From an uncultured beta proteobacterium (GTDB taxonomy: Bacteria; Pseudomonadota; Gammaproteobacteria; Burkholderiales; SG8-41), in contig CAIVHG010000072.1 of the NCBI GenBank assembly GCA_903905655.1, positions 1 through 53,391 on the forward strand: a stretch of DNA of 53,391 bases. Reading direction: 5' to 3'. Both the position numbers and the translations under genes were made by a program. Positions 26,139 to 35,595 of this stretch are shown here, piece by piece. Each line of letters opens with the position of its first letter. The first letter of the stretch is position 1. The notes under the pieces were generated by a model that saw only the letters and a program-made list of their open reading frames with translations, did not search any database and was not told where the DNA came from.

Positions 26139-27002
26139 TCAGCTCAGATAGTCGCGCAGCCATTGCTGGTAGCGCCCGACCTGCACCAACTGCTCCATTT
26201 CCTTGGGCGTGGCGCTCCTGTCTCTGAGATTCGCGGGCGCACTGCCATTGTAAAGATGCGTGTAGGTGTCGTGCAGCGCCCTCACGGCAGCCGCAACCGG
26301 TGCATGCCCCTGCAGCACGATGCGCGCGCCGCACGCGCCTAACTGATCGAGGGTGAGGTCGCCGTGTTTGGAGCCGATGATGAGCGGCAGCCGGGTGGCG
26401 GCCTGCGCGGCCCGCACCACTGCTACGCTCTCGGCGCCGCCCGAAATGCAGATCGCGTCGACGCCGGCTGCGGCATAAGCGTTCACGCGCGCCAGCGCGC
26501 TCTCGGTATCAGGCAGCCGGAACGCAGGCGTGCGCGCGACGATGACGAGCGCGGGATCGCGGCGCGCCGCCAGCGCGGCGCGCATCTTGCCCACGCCTTC
26601 CTCGATCGAGACCAATCGGATCTCATCCTCGGACTGGCCGACCGCGAGACCCGCGCTGTCTTCGATGGAAAGCGCCGCGACGCCGGCCTGCTCGAATGCC
26701 TGCACGGTGCGCATCACGTTGAGCGCGTTGCCGTAGCCGTCGTCGGCATCGACCAGCAGGCTCAGGCTGCTCGCGCGCATGATGCCGCGAATCTGCGCGG
26801 CGTACTCGGTGGCGGTCTGCACCATTACGTCGGGCGCGGCCAGCACCACGGCTGAGACCACCGAGCCCGACAGCAGGCCGACTTCAAAGCCCACGCTCTC
26901 GGCGATGCGCGCCGACAGCGCGTCGTACACGCTGGCCGGATGCAGGCAGCGCGTTCCGTTCAATATCGCTCTGAGTTGCTGACGTTCCTTAGATGGATTC
27001 AT
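26139..27002 (-). CDS. Oxaloacetate decarboxylase-like protein (isocitrate lyase/PEP mutase superfamily), copy B
   Basis: 287 residues, tandem paralogue of the gene downstream. It shares [41 protein letters not shown] and a C-terminal ATPKEMEQL segment. It differs in the metal-binding turn (ADDGYG against ADHGYG) and in the active-site lid (SIEDSAGLAVGQSEDEI against [19 protein letters not shown]), so the substrates are likely different. The ATG at 27002 has no obvious SD. It is the first gene of the run B, A, remnant, SDR on the minus strand, with a 185-bp region to the divergent amidohydrolase. Confidence 0.8.
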   Translation of the reverse strand: MNPSKERQQLRAILNGTRCLHPASVYDALSARIAESVGFEVGLLSGSVVSAVVLAAPDVMVQTATEYAAQIRGIMRASSLSLLVDADDGYGNALNVMRTVQAFEQAGVAALSIEDSAGLAVGQSEDEIRLVSIEEGVGKMRAALAARRDPALVIVARTPAFRLPDTESALARVNAYAAAGVDAICISGGAESVAVVRAAQAATRLPLIIGSKHGDLTLDQLGACGARIVLQGHAPVAAAVRALHDTYTHLYNGSAPANLRDRSATPKEMEQLVQVGRYQQWLRDYLS

Positions 27003-27187
27003 TCTGAGATGAAATCATTCGGTCCTAGTGCGCGCATCGCGGCTGGCGGTTCTTCTTATATACTGTAGTCACCCGCGTGCGCAGGCACCGCATGTGTGCA
27101 GAGTGTAGCATGCGCTCACAGGCGCTACGCATGGACGCGGGCCGCATCATCAGCACTCAGATCTGTTCAGCAGACCAGGACCATTAA

Positions 27188-28240
27188 ATGGCACAGCAGG
27201 AGTTCCGCAACAACGCCGCTCGCAACCTCGCGGACGTGGAAGCGTGGAACTGCAAGCGCAGTGAACCCGCGCTCGAGCCCGGGCTGCCGATCGTGGATCC
27301 GCATCATCACCTATGGTTCGATGAACAGCGCGGCTGCTACCTGATTCCGGAGTTGATGAACGATATCGCGGACAGCGGCCACCACATCGTCGCAACCGTC
27401 TACATCGAATCCACCGTGATGTACCGCGCGGAGGGGCCCGCCGAACTGCAGCCCGTAGGGGAGGTCGAGTTCGCCAACGGCGCGGCCGCAATCAGCGCGA
27501 GCGGCCGTTGCGGCCAGACGCAGGCATGCGCCGCCATCGTCGGCCACGCCCATCTGGTGCTCGGCGAGCGCGTGCAGCCGGTGCTGGAAGCGCTGATCGC
27601 GGCCGGCAACGGGCGGCTGCGCGGCATCCGCGACAGCACGCCCTGGGACAGCGGCAACGCGCTCGCCACGTACCGGCGCAAGATTCCGCGCTACCGGCTG
27701 CTCGATCCTGCGTTCCGCGCGGGCTTTGCGCGCCTGGCGCCGCTCGGGCTGTCGTACGACGCCTGGCTGTTTCATCCGCAGATGCCCGAGCTCGCGGATC
27801 TGGCGCGCGCCTTTCCCAACACTCAGATCATCCTCGATCACGCCGGCGGCCTGCTAGGCATCGCGCCCCACGACGGCAAGCGCGATGAGCTGTCCGCCGT
27901 GTGGCGCAAACTGATCCGCGAACTCGCGCAGTGCCCCAACGTGAGCGTCAAGATCGGCGGCCTGGGCATGCTGTTCTGCGGCTGGGATTTTCACTTGCGC
28001 GATGCGCCGCCCTCTTCCGAGGAACTCGCCGCCGCGTGGCGGCCGTACGTCGAGACCTGCATCGAGGCGTTCGGTGTCGAGCGCTGCATGATGGAATCCA
28101 ACTTCCCGGTGGACAAGCAGACGGGCAGCTACGGCGTGCTGTGGAACTCCATGAAGCGCATCACGCAGCGTTGCTCCGCGTCCGAGAAAGCTGCGCTCTA
28201 CCGCGACACCGCGGCGCGCATCTACCGCCTCGCCGTCTGA
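27188..28240 (+). CDS. Amidohydrolase family protein (TIM-barrel metal hydrolase)
   Basis: 350 residues. The first strand has the metal-binding IVDPHHHLWFDE (HxH). Later blocks NTQIILDHAGG, VSVKIGGLGM and CMMESNFPVDK follow the order of the amidohydrolase 2 group, whose members hydrolyse lactones such as 2-pyrone-4,6-dicarboxylate or decarboxylate aromatic acids. The Asp near the end expected to hold metal is less clear here (MMESNFPVD). The start at 27188 is a plain ATG without a strong SD. Substrate unknown; it lies divergent from two oxaloacetate decarboxylase-like genes. Confidence 0.8.
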   Translation: MAQQEFRNNAARNLADVEAWNCKRSEPALEPGLPIVDPHHHLWFDEQRGCYLIPELMNDIADSGHHIVATVYIESTVMYRAEGPAELQPVGEVEFANGAAAISASGRCGQTQACAAIVGHAHLVLGERVQPVLEALIAAGNGRLRGIRDSTPWDSGNALATYRRKIPRYRLLDPAFRAGFARLAPLGLSYDAWLFHPQMPELADLARAFPNTQIILDHAGGLLGIAPHDGKRDELSAVWRKLIRELAQCPNVSVKIGGLGMLFCGWDFHLRDAPPSSEELAAAWRPYVETCIEAFGVERCMMESNFPVDKQTGSYGVLWNSMKRITQRCSASEKAALYRDTAARIYRLAV

Positions 28241-28445
28241 GGAGAAAGCAGCGCACCACCGCCCGGCTGACTAACGCTGGGTTACATGCGGCGCTTCGGC
28301 CTGCGCTCCAACTGCATCGGCCCGATCGCGTGAGCGCGCTTGACGGGAGTACTCCGATGCGGTTTACTTCGGTTCGCCGTGCGAACTGCGAGCAGCAGAG
28401 CCCGCCGTGAGGCTGGAAGTGAATCGAACCCGCATACAAATTTCA

Positions 28446-29231
28446 ATGATGCAAGGACTCGCGATCACCGTAAGGTTGAGCCGCGCCGTCGCGGCACGCA
28501 TCTGCCGCGGCTGCGGACGCTTTGCGGCGGGACGCGCCGGCTGCATCATGGAAGCGGCACCGATTGCGCTGATGCTCTTCATCATCGCGGCAGCGATGGC
28601 GGCCAATGCAGAGCTCGGCTTTTCGCGCAGCGTCACGCCCGGACTCGTGCAGGCGTACGGCACCCGCTTCGGCGAAGGCGCGCGCACTCGCCTCAAGGGC
28701 TGGCAGACCTTCATCGTCAACCTGCGCGGCCAGCGCGAGCGCCGCAACCAGGACGACCTTTACGCGCTGGAGCGCGCCAATGATTACTACAATTTCCAGC
28801 CCTATTTGCTGGACATCCGGCACTGGGGCCACGACGACTACTGGGCGACGCCCGCCGAGTTCCTCGCCAGCAACGGCGGGGACTGCGAGGACTATGCGAT
28901 CGCCAAGTACTTCGCGCTCAAGGAAGTCGGCGTTCCCATCGAGCGCATGCGCATCGTCTACGTCATGGCTTTGACCCGCGACCGCTCGCAACAGGCGCAC
29001 ATGGTGCTCGCCTATTATCCGCGCCCGGATGCGACGCCGCTCATCCTGGACGACAGCATCCACGGCCAGATCGCACCGGCAAGCGCCCGCCCCGACCTCA
29101 TCCCCGTATACAGCTTCAACGACGACGACCGCGAGTTCAGCTACCTGGACCCGAATGCGCGGCAAAGGCAAACCGATGTGCGCCAGTGGAACGAGCTGAT
29201 TCAACGCCTCGAGCAGGAGCTGCTGTATTGA
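28446..29231 (+). CDS. lapG: LapG-type transglutaminase-like cysteine protease, copy 1
   Basis: A periplasmic protease of the BTLCP family that, in the known Lap system, cuts a retained adhesin and releases biofilm cells. The catalytic triad is visible: Cys147 in GGDCEDYAIAKY, His185 in QQAHMVLAYY, Asp202 in ILDDS. A hydrophobic export segment (IALMLFIIAAAMAANA) precedes the mature ELGFSR start. The N-terminus is uncertain: GTG 28407, ATG 28446 or ATG 28548; 28446 is used because it gives a charged n-region. The partner lapD follows 21 bp downstream, and a second lapG-lapD pair follows that. No LapA-like adhesin gene is present. Confidence 0.88.
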   Translation: MMQGLAITVRLSRAVAARICRGCGRFAAGRAGCIMEAAPIALMLFIIAAAMAANAELGFSRSVTPGLVQAYGTRFGEGARTRLKGWQTFIVNLRGQRERRNQDDLYALERANDYYNFQPYLLDIRHWGHDDYWATPAEFLASNGGDCEDYAIAKYFALKEVGVPIERMRIVYVMALTRDRSQQAHMVLAYYPRPDATPLILDDSIHGQIAPASARPDLIPVYSFNDDDREFSYLDPNARQRQTDVRQWNELIQRLEQELLY

Positions 29232-29252
29232 CATGCGAACCAAGGAACACAC

Positions 29253-31208
29253 ATGACTCTTTTCAGGCAGCTGTTTCTTACCTCATCGCTGCTGTTTCTC
29301 GCGCTGCTGGTGGGCGTGGAAGCGGTCTATCTCGCCAACGCCCGGGTTTATCTCGAGCACCAGCTCGCATCCCAGTCCCAGGATGCCGCGACTTCGCTCG
29401 CCATCTCGCTCGGGTCGCGCGGATCGCTCAGCAACCCGGGGCTGGTGGAGACCACGATCAAACCAGTGTTCGACCGCGGTTACTTCGCCAGCATCCGCGT
29501 CGCCGCACGCTCCGGCGCCATCGTCGCGCAGATGGAGCTGCCGGTCCTCGAGGACGACGTGCCTGCCTGGTTCATGAAACTGCTGCCGCTGCGCACGCAG
29601 AGCAGCGAGTCCATCATCAGTTCCGGATGGAACGAGCTGGGCCGGGTCGCGGTGACGAGCCACCCGCATTTCGTCTATCTGCAGCTGTGGCACACCGGGC
29701 TGCAGACGCTGACTTATCTCACCGTGCTTTTTCTGCTCGCCCTGATCTGCATGCGCCTGTTCCTGCGCGGCATCCTGCGCCCGCTGCTCGCGATCGAGGA
29801 AACCGCGGCAGCCATCGCAGAGCGCAATTTCCGTTCAGTCGGCGTCATTCCGCGCGCGCGCGAGCTGAAGAGCGTGGTGCTCGCGATGAACAGCCTGTCG
29901 GAGAAGATCCAACGTGTCATCGCGGAGGAGTCCGCACGCGCCGAGCAGCTGCGCAAGGCGGCTTACGAAGACCCGGTGACCGGGCTCTACACGCGGCGCG
30001 GGCTGGAGCAGGAATTCGCCAACATCGTGGTCGGCGGGCGCGAAGTCTATTCCGGAGTCCTCGCCCTGCTGCAGCTCGACGATCTCAAGGACATCAACGA
30101 GCGGCACGGACGCGCGCACGCCGATGAACTGCTCGCCCGCGTTGCGAGCGCCATCGTCGAGGCGTGCGCCAAACGCACGGTGCTGACCGCGCGGCTGACG
30201 GGAGCGGACTTCGCGATCGCCGCGATCAACCTCGACCAGGCAGCGGCAGCGCAGATGCTCTCTGACATCGACGCCCACGTGCGCTCCTGCCTGGCCAGCG
30301 AATTTGCGTCCGAAGGCATACGCTTCTACTGTGGCGCCGCGTACTTCGATACCGGCGCACTGGACCTGTCCGCGCTGTTCTCTTCTGCCGATCTGGCGCT
30401 GGCGCGCGCCCGCGAACGCGGCTCCGGCACCGTTGAGTTCATTTCCACCAAGGACATCCGCGGCCCGGTGCACAGCTCTCAGGAATGGCGCGAAACCATT
30501 GAGCATGCACTGGCAGCGGACCGGCTCCTGCTGTACGCGCAGCCCGTGATGAGCCTGCGCGGAGGTAAACTCCTGCACCACGAGATCCTGGTGCGCCTGC
30601 TCGACGACGCCGGAAACGTCATTCCGGCAGCGGGGTTCATTCCGATGGTCGCCCGCCACGGCATGCTGCCGCGGCTGGATCTCGCAATCGTGCGGAAGCT
30701 GTGCGCGCAGCTCAAGGCAGGCGCGCCATCGCACATCCCGATCGCGATCAACATCGCCGCCCAAAGCATCGCCGAGCCGGCTACCCTCGAGCAGCTGCTC
30801 GGCCTGTTGCGCGCGCATCCGGCGGCGGCTTCGCGCTTCGTGTTCGAGATGACGGAATTCGGCGCCACGCGCAGCCTGGAGGCGACCCGCGCCTTCGCCG
30901 GCAAGGTGCGCGCGCTGGGCGCCGGTTTCGCCATCGACAACTTCGGCTTGCACCGCGCCGTGCTCTCGCAGCTGCCGGTGCTGCTGCCCACGTATGTGAA
31001 ACTGGCTGCGGAATTCGCCCGCGGCATCGTCGACAGCGACGACACGCGCTTCCTCATCATGTCGCTCGCCCGCATCGCGCAGCCGCTCGACATCCTGTTG
31101 ATCGCGCAAGCCGTCGAAAACGAGTCCGAGCTCAAGCCGCTGCAGGAACTGGGCATCGACGGCTATCAGGGCTACATTTCAGGGCAGCCCGCTCCGTTTC
31201 AAGTTTAG
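29253..31208 (+). CDS. lapD: LapD-type c-di-GMP receptor, degenerate GGDEF/EAL, copy 1
   Basis: 651 residues, inner membrane. TM1 (residues 5-27) and TM2 (about 150-172) flank a periplasmic LapD domain (DAATSLAISL, FDRGYFASIRV, SGWNELGRV). HAMP, GGDEF and EAL domains follow. The GGDEF position reads RLTGADFAIAA, so there is no cyclase motif; the EAL position reads HEILVRL, and DDFG is IDNFG, so the phosphodiesterase metal site is lost. This is the LapD pattern: c-di-GMP binding inside controls capture of the periplasmic protease LapG. It pairs with the gene 21 bp upstream. Confidence 0.92.
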   Translation: MTLFRQLFLTSSLLFLALLVGVEAVYLANARVYLEHQLASQSQDAATSLAISLGSRGSLSNPGLVETTIKPVFDRGYFASIRVAARSGAIVAQMELPVLEDDVPAWFMKLLPLRTQSSESIISSGWNELGRVAVTSHPHFVYLQLWHTGLQTLTYLTVLFLLALICMRLFLRGILRPLLAIEETAAAIAERNFRSVGVIPRARELKSVVLAMNSLSEKIQRVIAEESARAEQLRKAAYEDPVTGLYTRRGLEQEFANIVVGGREVYSGVLALLQLDDLKDINERHGRAHADELLARVASAIVEACAKRTVLTARLTGADFAIAAINLDQAAAAQMLSDIDAHVRSCLASEFASEGIRFYCGAAYFDTGALDLSALFSSADLALARARERGSGTVEFISTKDIRGPVHSSQEWRETIEHALAADRLLLYAQPVMSLRGGKLLHHEILVRLLDDAGNVIPAAGFIPMVARHGMLPRLDLAIVRKLCAQLKAGAPSHIPIAINIAAQSIAEPATLEQLLGLLRAHPAAASRFVFEMTEFGATRSLEATRAFAGKVRALGAGFAIDNFGLHRAVLSQLPVLLPTYVKLAAEFARGIVDSDDTRFLIMSLARIAQPLDILLIAQAVENESELKPLQELGIDGYQGYISGQPAPFQV

Positions 31209-31362
31209 CCGCCACGCTGCCTAAGCCTGGCTGATCAGGCTGCGCTCTACGCTGAGTCTACGGACCCACGCGGACGGTCCTCGGACCGCACACCGCCACG
31301 CAAGCAAATGCGGGGCAATTGCAGCGCCGAATCCGCGTTCATGCAGGCAAAGCTCCGACCGG

Positions 31363-32145
31363 ATGTCCGACAGCGGCGCACGCGTTAAAGCGCGAGCCTA
31401 CAGCGCCGATAAGACATTGGTGATTACATCCATTCCGTTCAACCGCAACACAAAGCGCAGCCGCCTGTTTTCTTGGGCAGCGGCGCTGGCGCTGCTCGCC
31501 GTCAGCACGACATGGGCGGTCAACGGGGAACTCGGATTTTCATGTGGCGTCACCGCCAGCCTCACGCAAAGCTACGCCGCCAAATTCGGCGAGAGCGCGC
31601 GGGCACGCCTCAGGAGCTGGCAGACCTTTATCTCAAATGTGCGCGCCCATAAGGAGCGTGGGCATGACGAACAGTACGTGTTGGGCCGGGTGAATGATTA
31701 CTTCAATTTCTATCCCTACCTACCGGATATCGTGCACTGGCACACCGACGATTACTGGTCAACACCGGCCGAATTCATCGGCGGCCCCGGCGGCGATTGC
31801 GAGGATTACGCGATCGCCAAATATTTCGCGCTCAAGGAACTCGGCGTGCCGGTGGAACGGCTGAGAATTGCGTATGTCCTGGCATCGATGCGCGATAGAA
31901 CTCAGCAGGCGCACATGGTGCTCGCGTATTATCCCAAGCCGGATGCGACTCCTTTAATTCTGGACGATGCCGTGAGCGGCCGGATCTTGCCGGCGACGGA
32001 ACGCCCGGATCTGATCCCGGTGTATACCTTTAATGACGAAGATATCTTGTTTCGCTACGCCAACGCGAGCGCAAGAGAGCGGCCTGCTGATGCCCGTCAG
32101 TGGAAAGAGCTGATGCAACGGCTGGAGACGGAGCTGCGCTCCTGA
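31363..32145 (+). CDS. lapG: LapG-type transglutaminase-like cysteine protease, copy 2
   Basis: 260 residues, paralogue of the lapG at 28.4 kb. The triad is conserved: Cys146 in GGDCEDYAIAKY, His184 in QQAHMVLAYY, Asp201 in ILDDA. The export signal (RLFSWAAALALLAVSTTWA) precedes ELGF. It keeps RPDLIPVYTFND but differs in surface regions such as HKERGHDEQYVLGRV. The start at 31363 lacks a clear SD; TTG 31417 or GTG 31420 are alternatives. Its own lapD copy follows 30 bp downstream, so the whole module, not one gene, is duplicated. Confidence 0.87.
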   Translation: MSDSGARVKARAYSADKTLVITSIPFNRNTKRSRLFSWAAALALLAVSTTWAVNGELGFSCGVTASLTQSYAAKFGESARARLRSWQTFISNVRAHKERGHDEQYVLGRVNDYFNFYPYLPDIVHWHTDDYWSTPAEFIGGPGGDCEDYAIAKYFALKELGVPVERLRIAYVLASMRDRTQQAHMVLAYYPKPDATPLILDDAVSGRILPATERPDLIPVYTFNDEDILFRYANASARERPADARQWKELMQRLETELRS

Positions 32146-32175
32146 GCGGCGCATGCAGCATAAGCCTGGACGCAT

Positions 32176-34131
32176 ATGACCCTCTTCCGTCAATTATTCA
32201 TCGGCTCCGCGGTACTGTTTCTCGTTCTGCTGCTGGGCATAGAGTGCGTTTATCTCGCCAACGCGAAATATTATCTCCAGGATCAACTGGCTTCGCAGTC
32301 GCAGAATGCCGCGACTTCGCTTGCACTGTCGATCGGCTCCAGAGGCTCGCTCGTCAACCCGGCACTGGCTGAAACCACAATCAACCCGGTCTTCAATCGC
32401 GGCTATTTCCGGAGCATCAAGGTCGTCTCGACAGCTGGCGCAATCATCGCGAGCAAGGATATGCCGGTTGCGGAGGGCGATGTTCCGGCCTGGTTTGTCG
32501 GGATGTTCCCTTTGCGTACGCCCGTCAGTGAATCGATCATCAGCTCGGGATGGAACGAACTCGGGCGGGTATTCGTCGTCAGCCACCCGCACTTCGTCTA
32601 TCACCAGTTGTGGCACGCATGGCTCGACACCGCAGCCTGGCTCGCCATCGCATTTCTCCTGGCACTGATCGGTTTGCGCATTTTCCTGGCTGGCATACTG
32701 CGCCCGCTGCGCGCCATCGAGGATACGGCGTCCGCCATTTCCGAGCGCGATTTTCGCACGGTTGCGATTGTCCCTCGCGCGCGCGAACTGCGCAGGGTTG
32801 TGCTGGCGATCAACAACCTCGCCACCAAAATTCGCAAAGTGATAGAGGAAGAGTCGGTGCGCGCGGAGCGACTGCACAAGGCCAACTTCGAGGATCCAGT
32901 GACTGCTCTCTACACGCGGCGCGGCCTGGAAGAGAAATTTTCCAAGATCGCGATCCACGGGAATGGAATCCACTCCGGAATACTCATCCTGCTTCAGATC
33001 GACAATCTCAAGCAGATCAATGACCGGCACGGGCATGCCCGCGCTGACGAACTGCTCGCCCGTATTGCACACGCCATCACGGAGGGATGCGCAGACCGTG
33101 CCGTATTGACTGCGCGACTGACCGGAGGCGATTTCGCGATCGCCGCGCTCAACCTGGATCAGGCCGAGGCAACCACGCTGCTCTCGGACATCAGTGTGCG
33201 CGTGCGTGCCTGCCTGGAAAGCGAATTCGGTGCAGAAGAGACCGCCTTTCACTACGGCGCGGTGCACTTTGCGCCGGACGAGTTCGAGTTGTCCGCCCTG
33301 CTTTCGTCGGCCGACCTGGCCCTGGCGCGCGCCCATGAACGGGAAAGCGGCGCCTTTGAGGTCGTGTACACCCACGATGTCCGCGGGCCGGTGCGCGGCT
33401 CCCGGGAATGGCGCCACACGATCGAGAACGCGCTGGCAGCGGACCGGATGCCGCTCTATGCACAACCCGCGCTGGCGCTGCCCGGCAGGGGTCTCCTGCA
33501 CCATGAGGTGCTGGTGCGCCTGCTTGACGACCATGGCAACGTCGTTCCCGCAGCCGGGTTTGTTCCGATGGTGGCTCGTCACGACCTGTTGCCGCGGTTG
33601 GATTTGACGATCATCGAAAAACTGCTCGCACAAGCCGATTCGGAAGCGCAATCGAGCACCACTATTGCGGTCAATGTAGCCGCCCAGACGATCACCAACT
33701 GGACCGCAGTCGAGCAGCTTCTCGAACTGCTGCGTGCGTATCCGAAGATCACGCAACGCTTCGTATTCGAAATCACGGAATTAGGCGCCGTGCGCAATCC
33801 CGAGGCAACGCTGGCCTTCGCATCCAAGGTGCGGGCGCTTCGCGCGGGAATTGCCATCGACAACTTCGGGTTGCACCAGACCGCGCTTTCACAACTGCCG
33901 GCATTGCTGCCCGCCTACGTGAAGCTCGCCGCAGAATTCACCCGCAGCGTGGTCGAGAACGCGGACACCCGCTTACTGATCACTTCGATTGCACGCGTCG
34001 CGCAACCGCTGGACATTCTGCTCATCGCGCAGGCGGTCGACAATGCAGCGGTCCTGAATCTCCTGGAAGAACTCGGCGTCGGCGGCTATCAAGGCTTTAT
34101 CTGCGGCGAACCTGCGCCGTTTCACGCGTAG
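32176..34131 (+). CDS. lapD: LapD-type c-di-GMP receptor, degenerate GGDEF/EAL, copy 2
   Basis: 651 residues, exactly the length of copy 1 and alignable along its whole length by eye. The same changes are present: RLTGGDFAIAA in the cyclase site, HEVLVRL at the EAL site, IDNFGLHQTALSQL for DDFG. Membrane segments at 5-27 and about 150-172 flank the periplasmic domain with SGWNELGRV. Differences concentrate in the second half and in the linker, and codon use looks a little less GC-rich than copy 1. It should regulate the second LapG; cross-talk between pairs is possible. Confidence 0.92.
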   Translation: MTLFRQLFIGSAVLFLVLLLGIECVYLANAKYYLQDQLASQSQNAATSLALSIGSRGSLVNPALAETTINPVFNRGYFRSIKVVSTAGAIIASKDMPVAEGDVPAWFVGMFPLRTPVSESIISSGWNELGRVFVVSHPHFVYHQLWHAWLDTAAWLAIAFLLALIGLRIFLAGILRPLRAIEDTASAISERDFRTVAIVPRARELRRVVLAINNLATKIRKVIEEESVRAERLHKANFEDPVTALYTRRGLEEKFSKIAIHGNGIHSGILILLQIDNLKQINDRHGHARADELLARIAHAITEGCADRAVLTARLTGGDFAIAALNLDQAEATTLLSDISVRVRACLESEFGAEETAFHYGAVHFAPDEFELSALLSSADLALARAHERESGAFEVVYTHDVRGPVRGSREWRHTIENALAADRMPLYAQPALALPGRGLLHHEVLVRLLDDHGNVVPAAGFVPMVARHDLLPRLDLTIIEKLLAQADSEAQSSTTIAVNVAAQTITNWTAVEQLLELLRAYPKITQRFVFEITELGAVRNPEATLAFASKVRALRAGIAIDNFGLHQTALSQLPALLPAYVKLAAEFTRSVVENADTRLLITSIARVAQPLDILLIAQAVDNAAVLNLLEELGVGGYQGFICGEPAPFHA

Positions 34132-34313
34132 CGCAGGTAGCTCGCGGCATTGATCGCGGGACTGTACGCAGGGAGCGCGCGGCCACGACCGGCTAGTGGC
34201 CACCAAGCCCTGCTCACAACACCTAATGATTTGCGTTAAACTCCGGGTGCTATCGGCTGGTTAAGATCGTAACGCCGGCCGGGAAAACCGCTGCTTTCGC
34301 AGCCTGGAGCACC

Positions 34314-35546
34314 ATGTCAGACCCTAACCGCTTGATTTTTGGAAACGCCACCGGCGACTTACTGGATGCGCCCGCACCTGCCAGCGACAACGCCGCAGCG
34401 CAGCTCGCTGCCGACCCCGAGGACGATGCCGAAAGCGGCCCGCACACGACAGGGGTCCTGCCCTCGCAGGAACTCGAATACCAGGTCAAGGTGACGCGCG
34501 AGATCTACGCCGCGGAGCCGATTCAAGACGATCAGTATCAGCCGGCCAGCCTTGACCTGCGACTGGGGCCGGTCGCCTATCGGGTGCGCGCGAGTTTTCT
34601 GCCGGGCAAGAATTCGACGGTCGAAGAGAAGCTCCAGGACCTCGCCATGCACAAGATGGACATCAGCAATGGCGGCGTGCTGGAGCGCGGCTGCGTCTAC
34701 ATCGTGCCGCTGCTCGAATGCCTGGCGCTCAGGAAGCGCACCTCGGCGATGGGCAATCCCAAGAGCTCCACCGGGCGCCTCGACGTGTTCACGCGCCTAA
34801 TTACCGACTACGGCACCGAATTCGACCGCGTGCGCGAGCAGTACAAGGGTCCGCTCTATGCGGAAGTATCGCCGCGCACTTTCAGCGTGCTGGTGCGCAA
34901 GGGCACGAAGCTGAACCAGATTCGCATTCGGCGCGGCAACCCGACAAGCAGCGATGCGAACATGAAGCGCCTGCAGCACGAGCATCAGCTGGTCGAATCG
35001 ATCGACGAGGACGATATCCGCAACGGCGTGCCGATCTCGGCCGACGTCGAAGGCGAAAAATCGGCGGGCATCATCGGCTACAAAGCGAAGAGCCACACCG
35101 GGCTGATCGACCTCGACCGCATCGGCCACTACGACGTGCAGGATTTCTGGGAGCCGGTGCGCCGGCCGCGCCGTGGCGGACTGGTGCTGGACCCGGCGGA
35201 TTTCTACATCCTTGCGTCGCGCGAATTCGTGAAGGTGCCGCCGGCCTATGCCGCGGAGATGATCGCCTACGATACGCTGGTCGGCGAATTCCGCGTGCAC
35301 TACGCCGGATTTTTTGATCCTGGATTCGGGCACCCTGATGCCGGCGGCGAAGGATCGCGTGCGGTGCTCGAAGTGCGCTCCTACGAAGTGCCGTTCGTAC
35401 TGGAGCACGGCCAGATCGTGGGTCGGCTCGCCTATGAGCGCCTCACTGCGCTGCCGAGCCGCCTCTATGGGAGCGGCGTAAAATCTTCTTATCAGCGCCA
35501 GGGCATCGCGCTCAGCAAGCATTTCAAGCCGCCGTCCACTACCTGA
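34314..35546 (+). CDS. dcd: Two-domain 2'-deoxycytidine 5'-triphosphate deaminase
   Basis: 410 residues, about twice the 190 of ordinary Dcd. The first half holds the Dcd signature GNPKSSTGRLDVFTRL and LDLRLGPVAY, the second half an EMIAYDTLVGEFRVHYAGFFDPGFG block with VLEHGQIVGRL, giving two dUTPase-like folds in one chain. The reaction would turn dCTP into dUTP and ammonia for thymidylate synthesis. An acidic, low-complexity N-terminal segment of about 55 residues precedes the fold. GGAG 5 nt before the ATG supports the start. A Bug receptor follows 49 bp downstream, probably unrelated. The two-domain version is better known from alphaproteobacteria. Confidence 0.82.
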   Translation: MSDPNRLIFGNATGDLLDAPAPASDNAAAQLAADPEDDAESGPHTTGVLPSQELEYQVKVTREIYAAEPIQDDQYQPASLDLRLGPVAYRVRASFLPGKNSTVEEKLQDLAMHKMDISNGGVLERGCVYIVPLLECLALRKRTSAMGNPKSSTGRLDVFTRLITDYGTEFDRVREQYKGPLYAEVSPRTFSVLVRKGTKLNQIRIRRGNPTSSDANMKRLQHEHQLVESIDEDDIRNGVPISADVEGEKSAGIIGYKAKSHTGLIDLDRIGHYDVQDFWEPVRRPRRGGLVLDPADFYILASREFVKVPPAYAAEMIAYDTLVGEFRVHYAGFFDPGFGHPDAGGEGSRAVLEVRSYEVPFVLEHGQIVGRLAYERLTALPSRLYGSGVKSSYQRQGIALSKHFKPPSTT

Positions 35547-35595
35547 ATTCGCAAGCCGTCTCACACATCCATCGATCCTTGAGGAGGGAGAATAG

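Noticed and set aside
31223-31244. AGCCTG-CAGGCT inverted repeat after the first lapD as a terminator
   Set aside because: The stem is only 6 bp and no T-run follows.
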